A stretch of DNA of 64,000 nt from positions 2,661,501 through 2,725,500 of the forward strand of contig JAUIMM010000519.1 in the NCBI GenBank assembly GCA_031769625.1, given 5' to 3'. Every line of letters starts with the position of its first letter. Positions within the stretch are counted from its first letter, which is position 1. A program made the position numbers and the translations under genes. Under the pieces are notes generated by a model, which did not search any database, was not told the origin of the DNA, and saw nothing but the letters and a program-made list of their open reading frames with translations. This stretch comes from Taudactylus pleione (Eukaryota > Chordata > Amphibia > Anura > Myobatrachidae). This document shows positions 29,606 to 38,919 of this stretch, one piece after another.

Positions 29606-29855
29606 CTTTTCAATCTCATTTGAAGATTAACTCCTGACATGTCACAGTGTTATCTAGTAACGGGATGAACAATCTGCACATGCATATAATAATAAAAAAT
29701 AAATTATATTTTTACAGGAATTATATTCCTCTTAAGATATCCAAGTTGTTTATTCTCAATCTCATTTATAGATTAACTCCTGACATGCCACAGTGTTGTC
29801 TAACAACAGGATAAAACGGTCTGCACATGCATATTGTAATAAAACATACATTATA
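29606..29855. repeat. Direct repeat within the Penelope element
   Basis: TCAATCTCATTT, GATTAACTCCTGACATG, CACAGTGTT, and CTGCACATGCATAT recur in the same order about 146 bp apart (29,609 and 29,755). Non-coding. Confidence 0.8.
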
Positions 29856-30618
29856 CAATCTATATATTCTTTCAGAAATGATTTATATCGATTATTTATT
29901 ATTTTTTAATTTTTCTTAATTTTCTAATATTTCTCTAATAATCTACCCCAAGGTGCCCTCTCATATGGTCCGTATATACTCATTCTAGACCTGCATGACT
30001 CAAATAAAACCCATATATAAATCGCTAAAAATAGAACTAGTAAATGCATAAATATATACTCGACAATAAGGGACAATGTGAATCCTATTCATGGATACAC
30101 ACTGTGTGGTGGAAATTCTACAGTAAGAAATGGATTGAGAATAAGCAATGATAGTAAATAATAATACTAATGTGTAAACGATTCTAAGGTCCAATACCCA
30201 TCATGGAGAATCCTACAAATACATATTAATTATCATATGAAGATACCCCAGGAGGGCACAAACCGCACTATCTTCATAGATAATCATTCATTTCTATAGA
30301 AATCCTCTAACAATATTGATGCAAAAACGGACAGAAAATGAATCACCATCTGTATATAACAAGTGATAGGATATACTAACTACATAATCCCAACAAGAAT
30401 AAGAAACCCTCAATATCCAAAGACATGTAAAGATTCCGAAGGATCAGTTGCGGAGTAACTTACAGGAAGTATAATAACCATACAGTAATCAGAGTCGCCT
30501 ATCTACAATGGTATGGCCACTAAGCAATAGCCTTAGTGCTTTTATGTGGGACTAGAGATGCTCAACACACATCATCCAAATAGCCAATATCCCATACTAA
30601 AAAGGAGGGCCCCAAATC

Positions 30619-30825
30619 TTAAATATTATTCAGTTCGATGGACTCATTGAGGCCATAAGGATCCAGAGTATTGAGTCTGAAGATCCAATATGCTTCTCTT
30701 TTACAAAGTGTAGTAAGTCTATTGCCCCCTCTATCTGTTCTTTTAATATGTTCAATGGCTTTCACTTTAATTTGACTAATATGCTTCCTTCCACAGATCA
30801 AAACATGTCTAGACAGACTGTGCAT
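30619..30825 (-). pseudogene. Penelope GIY-YIG endonuclease C-terminus
   Basis: A 68-codon frame ends the Penelope ORF: RGGNRLTTLCKREAYWIFRL then NTLDPYGLNE. The R-G-G-D/N-R, K-R-E-x-x-W-I-x-x-L and P-x-G-L-N signatures are those seen at the C-terminus of Penelope/Neptune-type GIY-YIG domains. The catalytic GIY and YIG segments and the whole RT are upstream and missing, so the protein is not functional. Confidence 0.7.
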
Positions 30826-31202
30826 TAAATTCTTTTTAAGAATATTTCTTCTATGCTCTAAAAATCAAACAATATTTTAATAATCATTATTATATGGTGG
30901 AGCCGGCTCCATGCTCTAAATAATGTGGCATTTTAAGCCCAATTAATTATATCCATCTGCATTTCCATTTTTAAATGTATTGGGAATAGTGTTATATGCA
31001 ATAAAATTATTAAAATAATTTTTAAATCAGCAGCCACTGTCAGCGCTCCCATTTCTCTTTTATATTTTGATTTTGATTTCTATCAGGTGGACTTCCAGAT
31101 CCACTGTGTGGGGGCAGCAGAAGTGGTATTCTTTTTTAAGCATATTGGCGACATACATTGGTAGCGCCCACTTTTTTTCTTTTTTCTTAGATATACTGTA
31201 TA

Positions 31203-31700
31203 AGCCCTGTGACGCCACTCCACGCTTTTTGAATAGACCTGCGCCTGCAACATCAAAAATAAAAAAAATAATTAAATAATTGTATTGTTTGTACTGTTTA
31301 GTGCACTTTGTTCACGTGCATATATAATGCGAGCCCTGTGGCTCCAGTCCATGCAGGAATAGAGCTGCGCAATAAAGAAAATAAATTAAGTAATTGTACT
31401 GTTGGGTGCGCTTTGTTCACGTGCACATAAAAGGCAAGCCCTGTGACAAGCCCTGTGGCTCCAATCCACGCAGGAATGGAGCTGTGACATCAAAAAAATA
31501 AATTGTATTGTTTGTACTGTTTGGTGCGCTTTGTTCACGCGCATATATAAGGAAAGCCCTGTGGCTCCAGTCCACACTGGAATAGAGCTGTGACATCAAA
31601 ACAATAAATTAAACAATTGTACTGTTTGGTGCACTTTGTTCCCGTGCATATATAAAGCAAGCCCTGTGGTTCCAGTCCATGCAGGACTACAGCTGAAAAA
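31203..31700 (+). repeat. ~110-bp tandem array of hAT 5' region
   Basis: About 4.5 units of AAGCCCTGTGGCTCCAGTCC, CAGGAATAGAGCTG, AATAAATTAA, TTGTACTGTTTGGTGC and TTTGTTCACGTGCATATATA, unit length 100-125 bp. Same position in the element as the 160-bp array at 62.5 kb, but unrelated in sequence. Confidence 0.8.
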
Positions 31701-31861
31701 TTTTAAATATTCAGTTTAGAGAAGAGCAACCAAATACTATCGCTGCAGCTGCTGCCACCAGTAATGATGACAATGCTAGTCATTTAACGTCATCTACTAA
31801 AGCCAATGCTCAAGGGCATAGAAGTCAGGGCATCTAAATTAAAAAATCAATATACAGTGCT

Positions 31862-32167
31862 CAGGAGCATCGAGAGGGGGGCGGATGCAGATACTAATTA
31901 CCCGGGTCTGGGTTTGCCAAAGGGGCCTCGGTGGAGGCCCAAGTCCTGCATTGCCTCCGCCCCTCTTACATCACAGAGCCCAGAAGCCGCAGCTGTCTCC
32001 TATGCCTGTGGGGAGAGCAATCACACTGATTGCACCCCCCTTGGCTATGCAACGGGCTGAGGGGCTCACAGTGCCCCCCTCCCTAGTGCAAAACCCTCCC
32101 CTAAGGGGGCATGGCCACACCTTAGATGCTTAGGCCATGCCCCCTTCACCCAGGCCTGGTGCACCTG
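31862..32167 (+). mobile_element. J-family hAT-like MITE, copy J2
   Basis: 306 bp starting CAGGAGCATCGAGAGG and ending GGTGCACCTG, flanked by the perfect 8-bp duplication ACAGTGCT (31,854-31,861; 32,168-32,175). Interior shares TCTCCTATGCCTGTGGGG and GGCATGGCCACACCT with J1/J3. Inserted in the 5' part of the hAT element. Confidence 0.9.
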
Positions 32168-32175
32168 ACAGTGCT

Positions 32176-33240
32176 AAAGAAAAAAACACATCCAATAAAG
32201 GGAAAGTGTGATGCAGAAAAACATAAAATTGCCAACATGCCATTCACCTCACACAGTGGTAAGGAAAGACTGAGGCCTTGGCCTTTATTTATGAGTGGTG
32301 TTTCTGCAAGTGTCAATAAGGCATCTTCCTCTGCCTCTCATGATGATGCAAGACCTTATCACTTAGAGTGCAGAAGAGGTGTAAAATAAATTAAAACCGC
32401 TAAGGCAGTAAAACAAATTTTGTATACAGAAACAGAAATGTCACAAATCCCTGAGGAGAGTCTAAGTGTGTCCAGGAATGTGTTGTGTAAGCTTGACCTT
32501 TCTGATACTGTTGTACTCACCGGAGAAGCCGCCTTCCACTATTTCTGCTCCCTCTGCAAATGTGGGGATAAGCAGCACAACTATAGCTGTTGACAGAAAT
32601 TGAGGATGCCACCGAGGCAGTGCAAGAGGCTGATGCCAGCGCTAATGAGGATGTTGAGGATGAGAATGTCAGGCACCAGTGGAAGCAGCTTTTAGCCATG
32701 ATAAGAGGAAGGCCATTGCCATGCCTGGGCATAGGACCAACAAATGCACCTCTTATGTGTGGAATTATTTTTACCCAAATCCTGACAACAATTGTCAAGC
32801 CATCTGTAGCATTTGTAAAACTACGGTAAGTAGCGGTAGGGACGTTAACCATCTGGGAACCTCTTTCCTGATATGTCATTTGCGGCAAACTCACAAGAAT
32901 CTTTTGACATCAGGTACTGGTGTTAAAAAAATAACAACAAGCAGTCCAGCATCAGCTAGCTCCCTTCTCTCAAGTTCAACTAGATCCGAGCACCTGCAAT
33001 CAATACCGCCAACACCTTCATCCTCAATAACCACAGTAATGATCTGAGGTAGTCCTGCATCCAATTTGGCTAGGTGACTCCTTCCCTATCCAGAATTCCT
33101 CAGAAGAATCCTTCAGTGCTAGGCCTGCTGCTGCTGCTGCTGTGGGTGGATCTCCATCCCAGAAGGGGACCAAGAAGACTACTATTTTAAAAAAATAACT
33201 GACTGTGAAACAATCCTTTGCAAGGGGAAACAAGTATGAC
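32176..33240 (+). pseudogene. hAT transposase N-terminal half with BED zinc finger
   Basis: Read in two frames with shifts. An upstream Ser/Asp-rich region (32,200-32,700, for example TSHSGKERLRPWPLF) is followed by the BED finger at about 32,751-32,900: SYVWNYF, CSIC, then GTSFL..HLRQTH (C-x2-C..H-x4-H). A Ser-rich linker (about 32,930-33,030) and a GTKKTTILKK..SSHPVAK region (about 33,160-33,255) come next. The frame then passes straight into the non-coding 3' end, so the RNase H-like catalytic core is deleted. Several stops and at least one shift near 32,700. Homologous to 12,225-12,440. Confidence 0.75.
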
Positions 33241-33249
33241 AGCTCTCAC

Positions 33250-33509
33250 CCAGTCGCAAAATTGAATATTGAAATCAATATTGTGAGCTGTGAGATGGTC
33301 AAAATTGACTGGAAATGAGTGGAAAGTAATGTTATTGAGGTTAATAATACTCTAGGAACAAAAAAAAAAGGTTAAAATTATGTGATTTTAGCTTTTTTTT
33401 GCCAATTTTTGGAGAAAAATCCAAAACCAGTCATGGCAGTTTGACAAAACCGGACGATGAATTCGAACCAAAACTAAAACCAGCAAAAATGGTCTGGCAC
33501 ACATCTCTA
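33250..33509 (+). mobile_element. hAT 3' non-coding end
   Basis: Matches 25,895-26,080; ends GGCACACATCTCTA. Contains a poly-A run (33,361) and CCAAAACCAGTCATGG block. Confidence 0.75.
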
Positions 33510-33517
33510 GTATATGG

Positions 33518-34600
33518 TAGATGCAATTACCCTCTGATGATGATACAAGTAGCAACCCAGATGCAGGAGCTACTTCAGCCGTATCTAGAGATGAGAACAC
33601 GGCGGGATACAGGGGAATATATGCAGTTTTCCATGCAGGCTTTTTACTTCCAACTCTGCCTCTGACCCTCTGAGTTTTGTGATGGGACTATCCACAGTAG
33701 CTTTATCAAATCATATTAGACAAGCCTAGTGTATAGATAAAATGGTGGGGGTGCCCATTGCAACCATCAAATGTTTGTTTTCATTTCCTTCCCAGATAAT
33801 AAAAAGAACACAAGAACAGAATGGTTGCTACGGCCAACACCAACATTTACAATTAGTATTTAGAAATGCCCCCTCTATTTCCCTTTTCTGTACTGATGTG
33901 CTACAGTAAATCGGTGTTAGAAAAAGTCTGCATGAAAGTAAATAAAATGACCTGGTAATAAAAGGACACAAACATATTATATATACTGTATGTATATATA
34001 GTAATATCTATATCTACATAACATACACCTCCCCTCTCCGCCAGCCTGTCTCGTTGCCTTCTCCCCATTTTCTCTTCTTTTTCTTATTCTCTTTCTCTTC
34101 CACTTTTCTTCGCCCAAAAAGAGGAAACCTGCAGCCCCTGCTTATAACTGAAGCATTGACGGCATCTCAAACCCCTGCTTATATCTTATCAAAACAGCGA
34201 TACAAAAAAAATTAATTGTAAATTAAATTAAATTAATGTAGATCTAAATGAACCACTGGTACATTTAAATTAACATTGAATGAAACAGTCCCGAGCTGAT
34301 CAGGCTCATAATAATTAATACAGTAAACCTACAATATTTTTCAACAGAAAAAAAAACAACATTTCCTATTTAAACCCCAAGCAATAAAACTGAAGAATTG
34401 TAACCACTCTCTTGTAGCCTATGGTATCAGTTTGGGAACTCCTCACACTTTATTGTAATTCCACATAGTTCAATGAGCCATAAAAAAAGGTAAGTCAAAT
34501 GTGAATTAGTCAGCACTAGTAATTGTTATCACAAAAATAATAGAGCAGTAGTTTATTGCTGGGGAGGAGCAAAACATCAATGCGCCCTTGCTGGTCCCGT
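33518..34600. other. Unassigned DNA
   Basis: A CT-rich stretch (34,022-34,115) and small TA tracts (about 33,975-34,010). No gene or element recognised. Confidence 0.4.
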
Positions 34601-34604
34601 CCCC

Positions 34605-34812
34605 TGAAAACATGACTTCATGACATTGCACCAAGGGGGTGGGGCCACCTGCTCCAGGAAGTACAACACTGCCCAAAACATCTGGGCAGCCCAGTGCTGC
34701 TGGCTGCAGGGTGCTGTTCCAGACACCCTGCAAGCCAACTGCAGGGGCATCGGGGCAGCAATGGTGGCACCCCATAACCACCACTGGCACACCCCTAGTT
34801 ACAGCCCTGGGG
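34605..34812 (-). mobile_element. G-family element, copy 3
   Basis: Read on the minus strand: CAGGGCTGTAACTAGGGGTG, then TTGCAGGGTGTCTGGAACAGCACCCTGCAGCC, in the order of 4262-4400. The left TIR partner is not clear. Confidence 0.5.
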
Positions 34813-34914
34813 CACTTTAATTCTGGCAATTTTCCAACAGATGAAAGAAGGTGATGTGAATAAGTGACATCTATTTCTGTGCATCACATTTTCCTGTACA
34901 GTAAGAGAACCCAC
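34813..34914. other. Short unassigned spacer
   Basis: Nothing recognised. Confidence 0.3.
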
Positions 34915-35530
34915 AATGACTTGATTACATTTAATTATGTCTGCCCGTCTGTTCTCCGAGCAGCGCCAGTGTCAATTACAAGGATCCTCAGCACATGATC
35001 AGTATTATACGGATTAATCAACTGACATTAAGGAGATGGATAAAAAAACTTAAAACACAGTCATTTCACTGGATCATTTTTTGTTTGTAGGATTATATTA
35101 TAGTAACGCCTGTCATTTTTTTTATTGCACTTTTGTTTGTCTGTTTTCTTCCGCTCTTTTGTAAAACCTATATATTGCTTGCTCAAGTTTTGCCAAGTAC
35201 GTTGATTGCAGAACATTTTCTAAATTGTAGGTCGTAAATTGCATAATGTTTTACTTATTGCATCATTTATCAATGTAATTGTAATTAGTACAAGGGAAAA
35301 TTGTTTGGGATGCAAAATTGTGTCGCCTGAAACGGGCCCATCACCAGAACCATATTTGTAACATTAATTTGGGCAGCTGGGTCTCCTCCTTCAGCTCATT
35401 ATCTCCTGCGCTTTGTAACAACCTTTTTACTAATCAAATGCTGCAGTTGGGTAAATTGCTGAGATGCTGAAGATCCAAACAATGTTCCAGCAATGGAACT
35501 CTTTCATGTCTTGTTCCTTTGCTGGCATGT
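34915..35530. other. Candidate conserved non-coding island
   Basis: The longest stretch free of any repeat seen here. It has motifs typical of developmental enhancers: TTTAATTATGTC (34,929), GTCAATTACAAGG, GGATTAATCAACTGAC (about 35,011-35,026), TTGTAATTAGTAC (about 35,278-35,290) and CTAATCAAATGC. No splice-flanked frame is visible. The appearance only suggests conservation; alignment is needed. Confidence 0.25.
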
Positions 35531-35830
35531 GTGTGTTATAAGTACTGAGAGGAACACGTACCTGTATAGATGACTCATTTTATCCAATATACAGTACAGT
35601 ACACATTGCTCTAGTCCGCTTTTTGCTACAATTTTTCTATTAGATATATTTAAATTAAAATGCTTTTTTTTAAACATTATTTAACCCTGTCAAAGTTATT
35701 TCATGGTGGACAAAGAAATAAAAACGGGAGTAAAGCAATGTTTTCAAGATAAATTGGTCATGTTGACAGGTATGCTGGTGTGATACTGTACAGTATATAA
35801 ATATACTGTACATATATACTATATTTCCAA
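35531..35830. other. Unassigned AT-rich DNA
   Basis: Scattered CAGTACAGTACA and TACTGTACAGTATA motifs; no element defined. Confidence 0.4.
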
Positions 35831-35839
35831 ACGTACATG

Positions 35840-36835
35840 GACACCCCTTTTCAGTTGCACCAGCTGTCAGGGGGCACAGAGGAGCAGGTCCAGTGACAGG
35901 AGAGTACAAGGGGCACACAAATATAAATCTATCAATAACCGCTGCCTACACCCTGCTGATTACTGCAGCGACACAGGCAGCGGTCATACATGGATCTATC
36001 TGTGGGATCCATGGAGTCGCTGTCTCTAGATCTTCAGGCACTGTGGGCAGCTTGTGCAATAAAGTTTTCTTTGTTTATTGCAAATTAACAAAAAAAGTTT
36101 TATTGCACTGACTGCTGACAGTGCCTGTAGATTTGCGACACAGTGTGCATGACGTCATGACATCACACCATACCACTGAAGGCAGAGGAGTCACCAGAAG
36201 ACTTAGAAGAAGGTAAATGTCTGTGGCTGGCTGGAAAGACACTGAGGGTCTGGAGAGACAGAAGGGGCTGGCTGGAGAGGTACTGGAGGTCTGGAAAGGC
36301 AGACGGGCTGGCTGGAGCTGAAGAGACACTAGGGGGCTGGAGAGACAGAAGGAGGCTGGCTGGAGCTGGCGATACACTGCAGGGCTGGCCGGAGCTTGAG
36401 AGACATGGGGCTGGGAGGAGGCTGGCTGGAGGTGGAGAGACACTGGGGTGCTGGCTGGAGCAACACTGGGGGCTGGAGAGACAGAAGGGAACGGACTGGA
36501 GCTGGAGAAGCACTGGGGGGCTGAGAGACACTGGGGGATGGAGCTGAAAATGCACATGGAATTAAGGCTGGAGAGACACAAGGGGAGATGAGGCTGTAGA
36601 GAACTTTGGGGGAAGTGGTTGGAGATTATCCATAAGTGGCAGGTTTACTGGCACATTAATTCCTTCTTTGCCCCTTCAGCTGTACTACTGCACATGTGCC
36701 AACAAACATCAATGCACGCACAAGCCAGAGCCACTGGGGGGAAGCACCAGTCTATTTTGCCTCCAGGCGCCTGGCATGAACCTTATGTCGCTGCCCCTTT
36801 TAATTAGTGTGCTTGGCCATTTCAGTCACACCCAT
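35840..36835 (+). mobile_element. K-like composite element with a different minisatellite (K6)
   Basis: Contains a fold-back (arms 36,035-36,075 and 36,088-36,128), a CRE dyad TGACGTCATGACATCA (36,150-36,165), a splice-donor-like AGGTAAAT (36,211-36,218) and then a purine-rich minisatellite of GGCTGGAGAGACA / GGCTGGCTGGAGCTGG (36,220-36,610). The module order equals that of K1-K5 although the array sequence differs. Borders are approximate; no TIR confirmed. Confidence 0.5.
36220..36610. repeat. GGCTGGAGAGACA minisatellite
   Basis: Irregular 20-50-bp units, strongly purine-rich on the plus strand. The minus-strand frames (Ser/Pro-rich, up to 168 codons) result from composition bias. Confidence 0.85.
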
Positions 36836-36839
36836 TGCT

Positions 36840-37460
36840 ATATAATGCATAAAATGAAACATACAGTCATGTAATCTCCATACTCAAACATTAGCAGTAG
36901 AATGGGCCATACTAATAGCTCATAGAATGCCACCTTTATGAGAAGCCATTTTATGAAATGTATGCCCTACAGCTGTAACTGTAAAGTGAAAATGGCTAGG
37001 GGCAGCAACAGTTCAGCTGCAAAGTTTTAAGTCACAGAAGTACACAGAATGGGATACTGTAGCTAAGTGCTTAAGTACATAGCACAGAATAATCATCTCT
37101 CCTCCATGGAAACACTACTGGGTTCCAAACTGCCTCTGGAAGCAATGTCAGCAGAAGAACTGTACATCAGGAGCTTCATGGTTTCGGTTTCCATGTCCAA
37201 GCAGCCTCAGGTTACCATACAAAATGCCAAATGTCAGCTAGAATGAATAAAGCACACTGCCAATTGGACTCTGGAGCAGTGAAAACATATTCTCTGGCGC
37301 GACAAAATATGCTTCATAATCTGAATTGAATCACACTTCACAGATCAAACCTGTATTGGCAGAGACCAGGAGAAAGCTTTCTGCTCATGTATGAACTGTA
37401 CAGTGTGGTGAGGGAGGAATGACAGTCTAGGGCTGTTTCTCATGGTACTTCCAGTGAAGG
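36840..37460. other. Unassigned DNA
   Basis: No gene or element recognised. Confidence 0.4.
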
Positions 37461-37464
37461 GAAA

Positions 37465-38919
37465 TAGTAATGCCGCAGCACGCAAATACATTTTAGCAAA
37501 TGGTGAGCTTCTGAATTTGTGGCAACAGTCAGGGCCACCCGAGCCTAATATTTTTGGTAAGCACACTGGCGGAATTTGCACCCGACTAAGTAAAGGGGTG
37601 TGGTCTCATGGAAAAAGCCATAATCACGAGCACCGCCCTGTAATTCCAATCATGCTGTGTACATGCCCATTGCTCTTGGAGCTGCTGGGCATCCTCCCAG
37701 TTCTTTCTCCAGTCTATAGATGCCGCATGCATGCGCATGGCATCTATTCACCATTCCTCCCCATCTGGGACACTTTCTCGACAAAATTGGGATGGTTGGG
37801 AGGTATGCTAAAAGAGAGGTCTCAAAAAGGGGCGTGGTCACACAATAGTTTCCCAATTCAAACTACACCACACAGTAGCACAATCTTATTCTCATTACAC
37901 CGCACATAGGCCCTGATTCAGAGCCGCTCGCTGCCACTGCCCACACGCTGGGATTGTAGGCGTTTTTTTTTTTTGTTCTCCAGCTGCTCGCAAAGCTGTG
38001 GGAGACCACCCTCAGCTTGTGCGAGCGGCCAGGAGTCCATCGCGATAATCGCGACCATCGACCTTGTGACAAGACCCTACGGTAAGGTCTAGACTGCCAC
38101 AAGGCCAAGTGGACTTCCTGCTCTAATAGAGCAGGAAGTCCACTACTGATATCAGTGGTGATGTCAGTAAGACCTCCCTACAAACGCCAGGTGTTCCTAA
38201 GGGAACGCCTGCGTTTGTCCGGCCACCCCCCCACCTGCCCACAAAATGGGTGGAGCTGTCAATCACCATCAACAGACGCCCCGTCTTGTTGCGAGCCCCG
38301 TAGCGACTGAACTTCAGTCACTCAGCGGGGCTTGCGCATGTGCAGTGCCAAACATTGGGCCAAAGTGCCCCTGATTCACATTACACCACATACTAGTGTC
38401 CCTTATTCATGTTCTGACACACAGTAGTGCCCCTTTTACACAATGCCCACATTAGTGCCCCTTATACACAATGCCCACAGTAGCAGTACCCCTAATACAA
38501 TGCCCATAGTAGTAGTGCCCCTTATACAATGCCTACAGCAGTAGTGCCCCTTACAAATAATGCTCACAGCAGTGGTACCCCTTATGCAGTGCCCCCTGTA
38601 GTAGTGCACCATGCAATAGTGCCCCTGTAATAGTTCCCCCAAAAGTAATGCTCCCTGTATTAGTGCCCTTAGTAGTAATGGCCCCAGTAGTATTGCCCCC
38701 TGTAGTAAGCCCCCAATAGTAGTGCCGCCAATAGTAATGACCCTGTAATAGTGCCTCCAGTAGTAATGCCCCCTGTAACAATGCCTCCAGTAGTAATGCC
38801 CCTGTTATAATGCCCCTAGTATTAGTGCCCCCAATAGTAATGCCCCTGTAATAGTGCCCCCAGTAAAATTTCCCCCAGTACAAAGGCCCCTGTAATAGTG
38901 CCCCCTGTAGTAAGACAGT
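37465..38919 (-). mobile_element. K element K4, first tandem copy
   Basis: Starts AGTAATGCCGCAGCACGC and has the tail block CAGGGCCACCCGAGCC, GGGGCGTGGTCACACAATAG (37,829) and the first minisatellite (38,395-38,910). It matches 38,920 onward at an offset of about 1455 bp, except for the MITE at 37,909-38,361. The duplicated unit spans tail plus array. Confidence 0.75.
37909..38361. mobile_element. MITE family A, copy A4 (in first K4 copy only)
   Basis: Left end GGCCCTGATTCAGAGCCG; right end CAAACATTGGGCC lacks the normal TIR, so the right terminus is deleted or rearranged. Flanks ATA/AAA. The empty site is visible in the second tandem copy (CGCACATAGTGCCCC at about 39,401). Interior modules: ATCGCGACCATCGA, GACTTCCTGCTC..GAGCAGGAAGTC hairpin (about 38,110-38,142), GGCGTTCCC-like palindrome. 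Confidence 0.75.

Larger units (their letters stand above)
28685..31190 (-). mobile_element. Penelope-like retroelement, 13-bp target duplication, inverted arms
   Basis: Flanked by the exact 13-bp repeat ATATACTGTATAA (28,672-28,684; 31,191-31,203), inside a hAT array. It has ~200-bp inverted arms (28,685-28,887 and about 30,872-31,074; over 90% alike by eye) and a GIY-YIG C-terminal coding remnant on the minus strand (30,619-30,825). A hammerhead-like block lies at 29,505-29,550 (minus) and a ~95-bp direct repeat at 29,606/29,752. Minus-strand 5' end carries AGTGGGCGCTACCAATG. Penelope elements are known for GIY-YIG endonuclease and for inverted or tandem terminal copies. The RT is missing: a 5'-truncated, rearranged copy. 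Confidence 0.7.
28265..33509 (+). mobile_element. hAT element with 8-bp target duplication, internally deleted, with two nested insertions
   Basis: Starts TAGAGATGAGC and ends GCACACATCTCTA, flanked by GTATGTGG (28,257-28,264) and GTATATGG (33,510-33,517), a 7/8 match, the hAT signature. Plus-strand order: TIR with subterminal GGATTCC/GGAATCC blocks, ACGTCAT-like motif, decayed TATA, ~110-bp tandem array (interrupted by the Penelope insertion), a J insertion, the N-terminal part of the transposase with BED finger, then directly the 3' non-coding end. The catalytic DDE domain and R-W-N-S region are absent. Without the insertions it is about 2.4 kb. Confidence 0.8.

Noticed and set aside
36075..36581. 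168-codon Ser/Pro-rich minus-strand frame
   Set aside because: Composition artefact of the purine-rich minisatellite; overlapping frames are equally open.
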